From Beijerinckiaceae bacterium (GTDB taxonomy: Bacteria > Pseudomonadota > Alphaproteobacteria > Rhizobiales > Beijerinckiaceae), in assembly GCA_947474545.1 (NCBI GenBank), contig CANJJI010000034.1, positions 1 to 34,901 of the forward strand: 34,901 bases of DNA. Reading direction: 5' to 3'. Shown piece after piece: positions 1 through 7,963 of the stretch. The stretch's first letter is position 1; the number at the start of each line of letters is the position of its first letter. Below the pieces are notes generated by a model. It was not told the DNA's origin, did not search any database, and was given only the letters and a program-made list of their open reading frames with translations. Position numbers and translations under genes: made by a program.

Positions 1-132
1 CAGACCTGGCTGAACGATGTCGCCAGATTGATGAACGGCCGCCCCAGAAAAACCCTCGGCTGGAAAACCCCTGCCGAGGCCATGGCCGAAGAAATCAAAG
101 CCTTCAGTTCAACCGTTGCACTTGATGTTTGA
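1..132 (+). mobile_element. IS30-family transposase, C-terminal fragment
   Basis: The plus strand is open from the window edge to a TGA at 130-132, giving 43 residues. They include NGRPRKTLGWKTPAEAM, which is the conserved end of the DDE domain of IS30-family transposases, seen as (N)xRPRKxLGWxTPxE. Only the 3' end of the element lies in the window, so neither the catalytic triad nor the left end can be assessed. The element ends within or next to the truncated binding-protein gene on the opposite strand. The terminal inverted repeat cannot be fixed without the other end. Family assignment is confident, but the exact right boundary is not known. Confidence 0.8.
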
Positions 133-956
133 GACCAAGATGTGCCCTGCCCCGCCGTGATCGTCTTGCCCGGCATTTTGCCCAGCTCCACCGATTGATC
201 CAGCGATATATCGCGGGGCAGAATATCAACACCGCCTGACATGAATTCAGCAACGCGCGTGCCTGGTTCCGGCACCTGGCGAAAGCTGATTTTGCCGATA
301 TTGCTCGGCGGCTTCACTGTGCCGCCATGCTTGTAATCGGGATTGCGCACCAGCTCGATGCCGCGTTGCGGATCTACAAAATTGACCTTGTACATGCCTG
401 TACCCACGGGCTTGCGGCTATAGGCGAATTTATCAGCCGCTGCACCATGGGCGTGTTTTGAAACGATAGTGGTGAGAAAAGCCAGCCGCGCAAGATCAAA
501 CGGCGTTGGCTGTTTGGCGGTAAGCCGCACCTTATGCGGCCCAAGCTTTTCCGCTTTGTCGATCCATTCCCAATAACTCTTGAAGCGGATCTGTGTTTTA
601 GGATCTGTGAGCCATTCAAACGTATAGACGACATCATCAGCTGTGAAGGGCTGGCCATCATGCCACTTCACATCCTCGCGCAATTCGAATTCAAGCGTCG
701 TGTCGTTGATACGTTTCCAGGTTTTGGCCAGAAGCGGCTCATACGTGCCCTTGTCCTCGTCAAAACCGATCAGGCAATCATAGACCGCATCGCTGGTGAG
801 GATCGTCTCCGTCTTGGGATCGAGATAATAGGAGAGAACCTGAATCGGATCGTTGAGCGGAAAGCGCAAAGTATCCGCAGATTTTTGAGCAAAGGCGCAA
901 GGCGCTGAGACCAGCGTTGTAATCGCGCATAGCGCCAAAGTCGAAATGCGCATCAT
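133..956 (-). pseudogene. ABC peptide-type substrate-binding protein (SBP family 5, YejA-like), 3'-truncated
   Basis: Reading leftward from ATG at 956 (or 953, both in frame, behind GGGAGCGA) gives an N-terminal signal peptide (MRISTLALCAITTLVSAPCAFA). About 250 further residues are typical of SBP_bac_5 proteins, including WHDGQPFTADDVVYTFEWL, GTGMYKVNFVDPQRGIELVRN and PEPGTRVAEFMSGGVDILP. These periplasmic proteins deliver oligopeptides, microcin C or similar ligands to Dpp/Opp/Yej permeases and are usually about 530-620 residues long. Here the homology stops after roughly 270 residues at the IS30 element, and the frame then runs antisense into the transposase gene without a stop before the window edge. 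No cognate permease genes are in the window. I infer disruption by IS insertion. The rest of the gene may lie beyond the element. Confidence 0.75.
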
Positions 957-1021
957 TCGCTCCCATGAATTTTGCAGTGGCGGTTATCCTAACTGCATTT
1001 TGTATTGGCGTTAAATCACAG

Positions 1022-1149
1022 TTCCCTCATCCTGAGTAGCGTTGCAATGCAACGCATATCGAAGGAGGGAAGCAATGGCCTTACCACGTGGTCCGGGCTA
1101 TCGCCGCGCGCTTCGATACGGCCCCCGTGGGGCCTACTCAGCGTGAGGG
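1022..1149. repeat. paired inverted palindromic intergenic repeat overlapping the rluD stop
   Basis: Two copies of one palindromic module face each other. Copy 1 (1022-1071) has arms TTCCCTC and GAGGGAA, a CTGAGTAG block, a GTTGCAATGCAAC hairpin and TATCGAAG. Copy 2 (about 1108-1149) has CTTCGATA, a GGCCCCCGTGGGGCC hairpin and CTACTCAG. The outer arms CCCTCAtcCTGAGTAG and CTACTCAGcgTGAGGG pair at 14 of 16 positions. The two internal hairpins differ in sequence but both fold perfectly. A 10-bp palindrome ACCACGTGGT (1083-1092) sits between the copies. The module resembles the CTCATCCTGAGGAG...TCTCGAAGGATG elements common in Bradyrhizobium-type genomes. The right copy encodes the last residues and stop codon of rluD. 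Confidence 0.75.
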
Positions 1150-2282
1150 CCTGCCCTCAAAACCTCCACAAGCTTCGCCATATCTTCGGGCAACTGGCTC
1201 TCAAACATCAGCTCTTCACCCGTCACCGGATGCGAAAACCCCAGCACAGCCGCATGCAGCGCCTGCCGGCCCAAAGCATGATAGGCTGCGCGGGCCTTCT
1301 CGCCGAGCCGCGCCGCCTTTGTCTTGTAGCCGGAGGCATAGACGGGATCGCCCATGACGGGATGGCCGAGATGAGCCATGTGCACGCGGATCTGATGCGT
1401 GCGTCCGGTTTCCAGTGCACAGCGCACAAGCACGGCGAGCTTCATCTTTTCTTCGCCAATGAAGGATTCCTCGACTTGCCAATGGGTGATGGCTTCGCGG
1501 CCCTTTTCCCCATGCACAACGGCCTGCCGCTCGCGTTGCTGCGGATGCCGCCCGAGCGGCGCATCCACCTTGCCCTGCATGCGCGTAGGCCCACCCCACA
1601 GGATCGCCTGATATTCCCGGGTGAGATTGAGCGTGCGGCCATGGTCGGCAAAAAGTTCAGAGAGGCCAAGATGCGCCGCATCGGTTTTCGCGATCACAAG
1701 CAGGCCCGTCGTATCCTTGTCCAGCCGGTGCACGATGCCCGGCCGCTTCACGCCGCCGATGCCCGAAAGCGTATCGCCACAATGAGCGATCAGCGCGTTG
1801 ACCAGCGTGCCGGTTTCATGACCGGCGGCCGGATGCACCACCAGGCCGGCAGGCTTGTCGATCACGATGAGATGTTCGTCCTCAAAGACGATGGTCAGCG
1901 GAATCGTCTCGCCCAGGGGCTCGGGCGCAATCGCCTCGGGCACCTCCACACTGACGATCTGCCCGGCCCGCACTTTCGCGCCGGTATCGCTGACGGGCTT
2001 GCCGTCGATTGAAACTTGCCCCGCTTCAATCAGCGCCTGCAGGCGCGTGCGCGACAGCGCTTCTCCTGCCGCCACAGACAGCGCCGCCAGAAACTTGTCG
2101 ATCCGTAGCCCCGCATGTTCCGCCTCGACGGGAATATCCCGCCGTCCCGAAGCGGGTGTTGAAAGCGATCTGGCGACGGCTTTCGCCGTCACCTTTGCCT
2201 CGGCCTCGGCGACTTCCGCTTCATATTCGCTCAGGGGCCCGTAGATGCCCTTGGCGTGACGTTGTTTGACTTTTGAGTTCAT
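1134..2282 (-). CDS. rluD: RluA/RluD-family 23S rRNA pseudouridine synthase
   Basis: This enzyme isomerises uridine to pseudouridine in large-subunit rRNA. RluD modifies helix 69 (positions 1911/1915/1917 in E. coli numbering). The protein has an N-terminal S4 RNA-binding segment (LRIDKFLAALS..., about residues 59-105), then the pseudouridine synthase domain with IVIDKPAGLVVHPAAGH and the catalytic motif HRLDKDTTGLLV, whose RLD aspartate is near residue 188. The C-terminal motifs GRTHQIRVHMAHLGHPVMGDPVY are also present. I chose the ATG at 2282 over the upstream in-frame ATG at 2327 because homology begins just downstream and the upstream 15 residues are uncharacteristic. The TAG stop lies inside the palindromic repeat, so the last few residues (GPHAE) are repeat-derived. 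RluC/RluD specificity cannot be separated by eye, but RluD is most likely given the rpoH neighbourhood. Confidence 0.9.
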   Translation of the reverse strand: MNSKVKQRHAKGIYGPLSEYEAEVAEAEAKVTAKAVARSLSTPASGRRDIPVEAEHAGLRIDKFLAALSVAAGEALSRTRLQALIEAGQVSIDGKPVSDTGAKVRAGQIVSVEVPEAIAPEPLGETIPLTIVFEDEHLIVIDKPAGLVVHPAAGHETGTLVNALIAHCGDTLSGIGGVKRPGIVHRLDKDTTGLLVIAKTDAAHLGLSELFADHGRTLNLTREYQAILWGGPTRMQGKVDAPLGRHPQQRERQAVVHGEKGREAITHWQVEESFIGEEKMKLAVLVRCALETGRTHQIRVHMAHLGHPVMGDPVYASGYKTKAARLGEKARAAYHALGRQALHAAVLGFSHPVTGEELMFESQLPEDMAKLVEVLRAGPHAE

Positions 2283-2365
2283 GCACGCCGCATAGCACGT
2301 TTGAACCGAAACCGCGAAGGCGGGCATAACTCCCCGCCGGTTGCGCCTTGCTCAAGCTTTCCTGA

Positions 2366-3412
2366 TTAGGCGCCCTGCTTGGTTTTTTGCGTCGCCCACA
2401 GCGAATACAATATGCCGCCTGCAAGAATAAGCACCGTGACGGCAAGGCTGACTTCGGGCGGAATCTTGCCGACAAACTGTTGCAGGAAGATCTTACCGCC
2501 GACGTAGATTAGCACAAGCGCGAGCGCATATTTCAGATAATGGAACCGGTCCACCATCGACGACAGCACAAAGTAGAGTGCTCGCAATCCGAGGATTGCA
2601 AAGATGTTCGAGGTGTAGACGATAAACGGATCCTGGGTGATCGAGAAAATCGCCGGGATCGAATCAACCGCGAAAATCAGATCGGCAAATTCGATCAGTA
2701 CAAGCGCCAGGAAAAGTGGCGTCGCCCAGCGCACGGCCTTGCCAGTCTTTCCGTCTTTCAGGACGACGAAGAAATTCTGCCCGTGAAGCTCTTTTGTGAT
2801 GCGCATATGACCCCGCATCCATTTCAACAGGGGGTTGTTCTCAAGGTCGGGCTTCTGCTCGGCCATGATGAACATCTTCACACCTGTGAAAACAAGGAAG
2901 GCCGAGAAGAAATAGAGAATCCATTCAAACTTGTGCACCAGCGCCGCTCCCAAGCCGATCATGATCGCGCGCAGCACGATGACGCCGAGAATGCCGTAGA
3001 ATAAAACGCGATGCTGATATTTGGCTGGTATGCCGAAATAGGTGAAGATCATCGCCATCACGAACACATTGTCGAAGGCGAGCGTCTGCTCGATGACCCA
3101 GCCGGTCAGATATAATTCCCACGCAGTCCAGGCGCGCAACCCAGGGGTCTGTGCACTGGTGATGGCCTTATCGAGTGAAGCCGCATAGCCTTTGTAATAT
3201 AGCCACCAAACGACGGCAGAGAAGGCAAAGCCCATTGCAATGCACGCGCCTGCAAGCACCATGCTTTCCCTGATGCCCGGCTCATGCGCGTCCTTGTGGA
3301 ATAAACCAAGATCAATCGCCATAATCACGAGCACGATTGTAAGAAAGCCGAACCATACCCATACGGGCATGCCGAGCCAGTTCGCGGAGAATGCGGTAGC
3401 AAGGTTTTCCAT
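2366..3412 (-). CDS. TerC/Alx-family integral membrane protein
   Basis: The 348-residue polytopic protein has about nine hydrophobic segments and the acidic membrane motifs of the TerC superfamily (FDNVFVMAMIF around residue 114 and EFADLIFAVDSIPAIF around residue 241). Members are linked to tellurite resistance, alkaline-pH response (Alx) and manganese export. The intramembrane aspartates are thought to bind metal. The long central loop (EQKPDLENNPLLKWMRGHMRITKELHGQ) is typical of the Alx-like branch. It lies downstream of a terB-domain gene on the same strand, and TerB and TerC domains are often associated. The 88-bp gap between them contains an 8-bp-stem hairpin (3447-3476), so the two may be separately transcribed. 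Substrate is not determined by sequence. Confidence 0.88.
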   Translation of the reverse strand: MENLATAFSANWLGMPVWVWFGFLTIVLVIMAIDLGLFHKDAHEPGIRESMVLAGACIAMGFAFSAVVWWLYYKGYAASLDKAITSAQTPGLRAWTAWELYLTGWVIEQTLAFDNVFVMAMIFTYFGIPAKYQHRVLFYGILGVIVLRAIMIGLGAALVHKFEWILYFFSAFLVFTGVKMFIMAEQKPDLENNPLLKWMRGHMRITKELHGQNFFVVLKDGKTGKAVRWATPLFLALVLIEFADLIFAVDSIPAIFSITQDPFIVYTSNIFAILGLRALYFVLSSMVDRFHYLKYALALVLIYVGGKIFLQQFVGKIPPEVSLAVTVLILAGGILYSLWATQKTKQGA

Positions 3413-3446
3413 TTGAATCTTAGCCTGATTAAACTCATGGGTTCAC

Positions 3447-3476
3447 GTTGCGCGAGGACCTGGAGCCGCGCGCAAC
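3447..3476 (-). other. hairpin between terB-like and terC-like genes
   Basis: A perfect 8-bp inverted repeat, GTTGCGCG...CGCGCAAC with a 14-nt loop, lies 24 bp past the end of the TerB gene and 34 bp before terC. There is no U-run on the minus strand, so it is not a clear intrinsic terminator. It might slow or partly terminate transcription, or act as an mRNA stability element. Confidence 0.35.
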
Positions 3477-3500
3477 GCAGTCGGATTGTAGGGGGTAAGA

Positions 3501-3938
3501 TCAGTCTTTCAGAACGCGCAGGATGTGCTTGACCTTCGCGAGGGCGCGAAACTCTGCCGGATGCGCAATGCCATCAGCAGGGATAGCCGCTCTGGCGGCC
3601 TCAACAATCGCTTTGGCTTCACGGGGATGTTTATGCATCGGCTCCAGCTTTTCAGCTGCAATTTCGCTCGCGACCTCGTTGTCGAGCTCGTAATTGGCTT
3701 CGTGGATCGCCAGCTCTTCAGCAATATCGTTGCGCGAGAAGGCAGCAAGCAGCGGGTCGTGGCGCGCTAGCGACATTAACTTCCGGCGCTCTGCAGACGC
3801 TACCTCGCCATCAGCTTGGGCCACGATCACATAGGCCGCCACGACGGCTTCCATAAATTGCGAGCTGCGGGCGACATCGCCCTCTTCAAACAGGAGACGG
3901 GCGGGAAGGATAGGGCGACGAAGATCTGACATAGGCAT
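3501..3938 (-). CDS. TerB-domain (tellurite-resistance-like) protein
   Basis: The 145-residue soluble all-helical protein has the TerB/DjlA-type motif FMEAVVAAYVIVAQADGEVA (acidic AxxDGxV loop) followed by a second acidic half. TerB domains bind divalent metal and appear with TerC, kinases or DnaJ domains in stress-response systems; the biochemical role is unclear. I chose ATG 3938 because GGAGGAACCT lies directly upstream. The longer open frame to 4148 has no ribosome-binding site and no family-like sequence. The next gene on this strand is the TerC-family gene. The upstream 265 bp (3939-4203) holds no gene I can support. Confidence 0.8.
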   Translation of the reverse strand: MPMSDLRRPILPARLLFEEGDVARSSQFMEAVVAAYVIVAQADGEVASAERRKLMSLARHDPLLAAFSRNDIAEELAIHEANYELDNEVASEIAAEKLEPMHKHPREAKAIVEAARAAIPADGIAHPAEFRALAKVKHILRVLKD

Positions 3939-4203
3939 AGGTTCCTCCAGGGTTGAACTGTCGATGCGTGTCCTACGATCCTGGTGTCTGATTTTCCGAA
4001 GTCCGGACCCAGGCAGCCAAGCAATACCGCAAGCGGTTTCGCACCGGCTGATCCGACATCGCGCTGCCTTGGAAGGTGCGCCAGAGGGGCCCGGATCAAC
4101 ACAATCAAGATTACTTTGAATTGCGTAAAAAGCATGGCAGATATGCAAATTATCAGACTCTGATCACACGAGAGACCCAATAGAAATGTATAATTATATG
4201 AAT

Positions 4204-4956
4204 TTATTCAACAATCGCAAATCGAGGGTGTGGTGTGAGGACGATCGCGATCCACTTGTCCCATTGCGACGCTGCCTCAAAATGCCATTCGGGGAAGGCT
4301 TTCAGCAGGTCTTCCTCATACAGCGCCGCCGCCTCATGTTTGCACAGCATGAACTTGGGCGCAGCCACGATATCCTCCCGGTCGATCACGCAGAAAACGC
4401 GCATGTCCGGATGCTTTTCCAGCCATTCGTAAACCGCCACAGTGAGCAGCGGAAAGCCGGGATGCAGCATATCGTCCAGGCAGATCACGCCCTTTTCGTG
4501 CATGACAGCATAGGCAAGGTCGAGATCATGCTTGAGCGCCTTGGGATTGTGATCCCCGTCAACATGAAAGAAGCGTACCAGGCCGCCGGCAGGCCCCGAG
4601 ATATCGGCAGGCTCCAGGTTTTCGCTGTTGGCGGTGATAATAGTCATGTCACCGGTGCGAACACCAAGTCTCGCCATATGGGCATGCAGTTTGTCCCGCA
4701 CTTTCGGGCTCGGCCATTCAAATGTGTCGATCCCCACGCCCTTCTCGCCAGGCTGCGTCGCCAGCGCCATAGCGATGAAGAACCGACCCTCGAATGTGCC
4801 GATCTCGGCGATATTCCCGGTAATGCCGAGCTTCGTCTGGCGATCCATCACATGGGCTGCAATGATGGCGGCAAATTGCGACGACATGCCAAAAACGCTG
4901 TCGTATTCCTTGTTGACGTAGTGATCGACAGCGGCAATGCCGGAACCGTATTTCAT
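4204..4956 (-). CDS. class I SAM-dependent methyltransferase (Methyltransf_24 type)
   Basis: The 250-residue protein has the Rossmann SAM-binding motif GNIAEIGTFEGRFFIAMA, an acidic motif II (GVGIDTFEWPSP) and FFHVDGDHNPKALKHDLDLA. That last DGDH pattern belongs to the Methyltransf_24/cephalosporin-hydroxylase-like group often found in sugar or glycan modification. The substrate is unknown. ATG 4956 is preferred over 4980 because AGGAAG stands six bases upstream. It is divergent from rpoH, separated by 288 bp, with no co-oriented partner close enough to suggest a pathway. The region upstream contains a 7-bp inverted repeat CGCCGGT/ACCGGCG (5001-5025). Confidence 0.75.
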   Translation of the reverse strand: MKYGSGIAAVDHYVNKEYDSVFGMSSQFAAIIAAHVMDRQTKLGITGNIAEIGTFEGRFFIAMALATQPGEKGVGIDTFEWPSPKVRDKLHAHMARLGVRTGDMTIITANSENLEPADISGPAGGLVRFFHVDGDHNPKALKHDLDLAYAVMHEKGVICLDDMLHPGFPLLTVAVYEWLEKHPDMRVFCVIDREDIVAAPKFMLCKHEAAALYEEDLLKAFPEWHFEAASQWDKWIAIVLTPHPRFAIVE

Positions 4957-5143
4957 AAGTCGCTTCCTGTGGGTTGGCAAAAACTGATTTAGCAGATTGC
5001 CGCCGGTTTGTCAGATTGACCGGCGCGCGGGCGTTGCCGGGGTAGCATCCCCGAAGCAGAAAACGTATCCCAATAACTCCTTGAATTGCCATAATATACA
5101 ACATTGTGATGAGCCGTCGCTTTTCCTTCCTGCCTATCGCCCT

Positions 5144-5172
5144 CTTTAAGCCACCATCCCGGCATCCTATAT
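5144..5172 (+). promoter_or_regulatory. possible RpoH-type promoter of rpoH
   Basis: CTTTAA (5144-5149), 16 bp, then CCTATAT (5166-5172) resembles the alphaproteobacterial sigma-32 pattern CTTGAA-N16/17-C(C/T)TATnT, with one mismatch in the -35 element. It lies about 70 bp before the rpoH start codon, which would allow autoregulation. This is a pattern match by eye only. A separate AT-rich stretch at 5088-5102 could hold the housekeeping promoter. Confidence 0.25.
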
Positions 5173-5219
5173 CAAGCGCACGCAGCTGGCGTCATGCAGC
5201 TGCAGGGAGCCGCCCCATT

Positions 5220-5234
5220 TTGGGGGACCCCCAA
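5220..5234 (+). promoter_or_regulatory. hairpin abutting the rpoH ribosome-binding site
   Basis: TTGGGGGACCCCCAA is a perfect palindrome around one central A, foldable as a TTGGGG/CCCCAA stem with a GAC loop. It directly adjoins the Shine-Dalgarno sequence (AAGGAGG, 5233-5239), sharing its two A residues. Such a stem next to the RBS could influence initiation and is worth considering as a simple RNA thermometer for a heat-shock sigma factor. The main SD bases GGAGG are not sequestered by this stem, so thermosensing is speculative. Confidence 0.35.
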
Positions 5235-5244
5235 GGAGGATGAA

Positions 5245-6165
5245 ATGGCTGCAGCTTTACCGGTACTCTCCGCTGAAAGTGGTCTGAACCGTTATCTCGC
5301 TGAAATCCGGCGCTTTCCGATGCTCGCGCCGGAGGAAGAATACATGCTTGCCAAGCGCTGGCGCGAGCATGATGACCGCAATGCCGCGCAAAAACTGATC
5401 ACTTCCCATCTTCGCCTTGTGGCCAAGATTGCCATGGGCTATCGCGGCTACGGCCTGCCGATCGGCGAAGTTATTTCTGAAGGCAATGTCGGCCTGATGC
5501 AGGCCGTGAAGCGCTTTGAGCCCGAGAAAGGCTTTCGTCTCGCAACCTACGCCATGTGGTGGATACGCGCCTCTATTCAGGAGTATATCCTGCGTTCCTG
5601 GTCGCTCGTGAAAATGGGGACGACCGCAAACCAGAAAAAGCTCTTCTTTAACCTGCGCAAGGCCAAAAGCCAGATTTCCGCACTGGAAGAAGGCGATCTG
5701 CGTCCCGAACAGGTCAAATCCATCGCCACCAAGCTCGGCGTTCATGAGCAGGAAGTCATCGAGATGAACCGCCGGCTGGGCGGTGACAGCTCACTGAATG
5801 CGCCTCTGCGCATTGATGGCGAAGGCGAATGGCAAGATTGGCTGGTGGACGATACCCCCGGTCAGGAGAGCCGCCTGATCGATCAGGAAGAAAGCAACAA
5901 TCGTCTCTCCGCACTGCGCGGCGCCCTCAGTGTGCTCAATGAACGCGAACGCCGCATCTTCGAAGCTCGCCGCCTTGAAGATGATCCGGTGACTCTGGAA
6001 GCCCTGTCAGAAGAGTTCAACATATCCCGTGAGCGTGTTCGCCAGATCGAGGTACGCGCCTTTGAAAAAGTGCAGCAGGCGGTGAAGGCGGGTCTCGCAC
6101 AAATCGAGGCGACGCCACTGGCGATAGCTCACAAACCGGCAGCAGCGGCTCTCTCTGCCCATTAA
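5245..6165 (+). CDS. rpoH: RNA polymerase sigma-32 factor (heat shock)
   Basis: The 306-residue sigma-70-family protein directs RNA polymerase to heat-shock promoters. It shows region 2 (LRLVAKIAMGYRGYGLPIGE, then FRLATYAMWWIRASIQEYIL), the diagnostic RpoH box QKKLFFNLR (residues 130-138), and region 4.2 helix-turn-helix (LEALSEEFNISRERVRQIEV). The start at 5245 is set by AAGGAGG five bases upstream. The in-frame ATG at 5194 precedes a G/C-rich hairpin and lacks homology. The family in Hyphomicrobiales usually has two paralogues. This one, ending in an Ala-rich tail (HKPAAAALSAH), looks like the RpoH1 class, but I cannot exclude RpoH2. A strong terminator follows 21 bp after the stop. Confidence 0.95.
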   Translation: MAAALPVLSAESGLNRYLAEIRRFPMLAPEEEYMLAKRWREHDDRNAAQKLITSHLRLVAKIAMGYRGYGLPIGEVISEGNVGLMQAVKRFEPEKGFRLATYAMWWIRASIQEYILRSWSLVKMGTTANQKKLFFNLRKAKSQISALEEGDLRPEQVKSIATKLGVHEQEVIEMNRRLGGDSSLNAPLRIDGEGEWQDWLVDDTPGQESRLIDQEESNNRLSALRGALSVLNERERRIFEARRLEDDPVTLEALSEEFNISRERVRQIEVRAFEKVQQAVKAGLAQIEATPLAIAHKPAAAALSAH

Positions 6166-6186
6166 GCCGGAAGTCTGAATGCAATT

Positions 6187-6222
6187 AAGGCGCAATGCAC
6201 CCCTGCATTGCGCCTTTGCTTT
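6187..6222 (+). terminator. rho-independent terminator after rpoH
   Basis: A 13-bp perfect stem AAGGCGCAATGCA / TGCATTGCGCCTT with a CCCC loop is followed by TGCTTT. It lies between convergent rpoH and the proline-rich protein gene. The stem itself is symmetric, so it may work in both directions, although the U-rich tail favours rpoH. Confidence 0.9.
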
Positions 6223-6239
6223 ATCCGATTTGGGAGAAA

Positions 6240-7898
6240 CTAGGGCTGCGCCCAGCGCACCAGCGCATCCTGCAAAAGCTTGTCTCCCGGCGTGCCTTTT
6301 TCCAGAGTGATCTTTGCCAGTCTGTTGTCGGCTGTACGGACAGGCAGATCAAACCATCCCTTTTTCTCTAGCAGATCAAGATTCCGCTTAGAGGACGCAT
6401 CGCCCGACGCGAGCGCGATGATGAAGATATTGGCGGTGATGCGCGCCTTTGCACCGACCAAAGGATCAACCGTCGGTGAGCTTTGATCCCGCATCTGCAA
6501 AGTGTCCGTCTCAACGATCTCGGGAATCGGACTGTCGTCCGCCCGTTGAAATCGCCAGGTGACAGTATGTGACGCCGGCAGGGTCGTGTCGTAATTTTTC
6601 TCTATAGTCATTCCCGCAGAGAATTTCGCATCGGGAATATCAATATCGGCCCTGACCGCCAGAGAGAGCGGCTGTCCCGTGCCACGGCTGACATTGTCAG
6701 TCCGCCACACGACGGTGCCGACATAAGTCTGCACATTCTGAGCATTCTCGCGGGTCGGTGCGGCAATCAGGATGGCGCTGCGCTGTGCAACCGCCACGGT
6801 TGCTCCGGGCGGTTGGTCGGAGGGTTGCGATGCAGGAGACTGGGCCGATGGAGCCTGCGGCGGACTATCCGCTTGGGTCGTGATGCGCGGACGCTCGGGA
6901 GCCACCTGCCCGGTCGAAGGTTCCACAGGCGGCGCCGTTGAATCGCCTCCTGCGCGGCTCTCATTCTTCGGCGCATTACCAGGTGTCTGCGCCGGAGGTG
7001 TCGAAGCCGGAGTTGGCACGGGCACATTCGACGAGCGCCCAGCCCTGAATTGATCGGGAGATATCCGGGTTTTCCAGGCGTAAAAGCCAATGCCCCCAGC
7101 TACTGCGATCAGAATAAGTCCGAGGCCAGCATAAAGCGCCACAGGCTTGCGTGAATCCGATCCCGCACCTCCTGGTCTTGCCCTTTTGCCGCCTGCCTTT
7201 GGCGCAGCAGCGCTGACAGCCGGAGGCAAGGGTTTGTCGAGATCATCGGTAACATCGCCTCTCGCGGGCACGGGTGCGGATACCGGCGTGGGCGTAACCG
7301 GCGCCGGCGGCTGTGAGGGCGGGCGCACAGAAACGCTCGGCGCAACGGCGCCTGCTGTGTGAGAGCCGCCGGGAGGTGTAACCGGAACCACCGGTGGCGT
7401 GGCGGCAGACGAAGGCGCCAATGGCCGGACAGCAGCAGATGGGGCAGAAACGGCGGGCGCTGTAACGCCTGCCGTCGAAGTAGCGCCCGGGGCCGAAATG
7501 CTTGGAGCCGACACACTTGGCGGGGCCGGCGGTGAAGACGGCGCGGGCGCAGCGGGTGGCGCAGGAGGCCGGGCCGGAGCCGGGGCCACCGGCTTGATGA
7601 CGGGCGCTTCCGGCCGGGCTTCAGGTGGTTGCGTCAGATCAGCTAGCGCAGCTTCAATAGCAGCTGTCCCGGCCGCCTCCGCAGAGGGCGGAGCATGATC
7701 CGCTTCAATCCGCGCGATCGCCTCTTCAAGCGCCTTTTCCTCGCGCGTGATGTCTTCGGCGGGAATCGGCGGCTGGATGGACCGCAATTGGCCGAGCAAG
7801 GCCTTGCTGGCGCGATCATAGATCGCCCGGCGAGACTCAGGCGTGGAAGACGGCAGGCCAGACACGGCCCGCGACAAAAGTGGGTAGTAATCGGCCAT
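6240..7898 (-). CDS. proline/alanine-rich single-pass membrane protein of unknown function
   Basis: The 552-residue protein has four parts. An N-terminal helical segment (MADYYPLLSRAVSGL...ALEEAIARIEADH, residues 1-70) comes first. A long low-complexity Pro/Ala/Ser/Val linker (about 85-240) is next. One transmembrane helix (ALYAGLGLILIAVAGGIGFYAW, about 254-275) follows. A second Pro/Ser-rich stretch leads into a folded C-terminal domain (about 370-552) with alternating beta-like segments such as VGTVVWRTDNVS and SHTVTWRFQRADD. The N-terminus is probably cytoplasmic and the C-terminal domain periplasmic, inferred from Arg/Lys residues before the helix. I recall similar proteins between rpoH and purA in Bradyrhizobium-type genomes, but no function is known to me. 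It starts 65 bp downstream of the purA stop and may share its transcript. Confidence 0.7.
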   Translation of the reverse strand: MADYYPLLSRAVSGLPSSTPESRRAIYDRASKALLGQLRSIQPPIPAEDITREEKALEEAIARIEADHAPPSAEAAGTAAIEAALADLTQPPEARPEAPVIKPVAPAPARPPAPPAAPAPSSPPAPPSVSAPSISAPGATSTAGVTAPAVSAPSAAVRPLAPSSAATPPVVPVTPPGGSHTAGAVAPSVSVRPPSQPPAPVTPTPVSAPVPARGDVTDDLDKPLPPAVSAAAPKAGGKRARPGGAGSDSRKPVALYAGLGLILIAVAGGIGFYAWKTRISPDQFRAGRSSNVPVPTPASTPPAQTPGNAPKNESRAGGDSTAPPVEPSTGQVAPERPRITTQADSPPQAPSAQSPASQPSDQPPGATVAVAQRSAILIAAPTRENAQNVQTYVGTVVWRTDNVSRGTGQPLSLAVRADIDIPDAKFSAGMTIEKNYDTTLPASHTVTWRFQRADDSPIPEIVETDTLQMRDQSSPTVDPLVGAKARITANIFIIALASGDASSKRNLDLLEKKGWFDLPVRTADNRLAKITLEKGTPGDKLLQDALVRWAQP

Positions 7899-7963
7899 TT
7901 CGCGTTCAGACCATCCCTGCGCCGCTACGTCAATCCCGATAGTTCCGCGACATGATTAAACTA

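Noticed and set aside
1005-2012. 335-codon plus-strand open frame
   Set aside because: It is the antisense of rluD; it has no RBS or family motif, and the rluD frame has a full set of catalytic motifs.
3413-3500. possible yybP-ykoY (manganese) riboswitch upstream of the TerC-family gene
   Set aside because: Only a single hairpin is present; the conserved junction sequences of that riboswitch class were not found.
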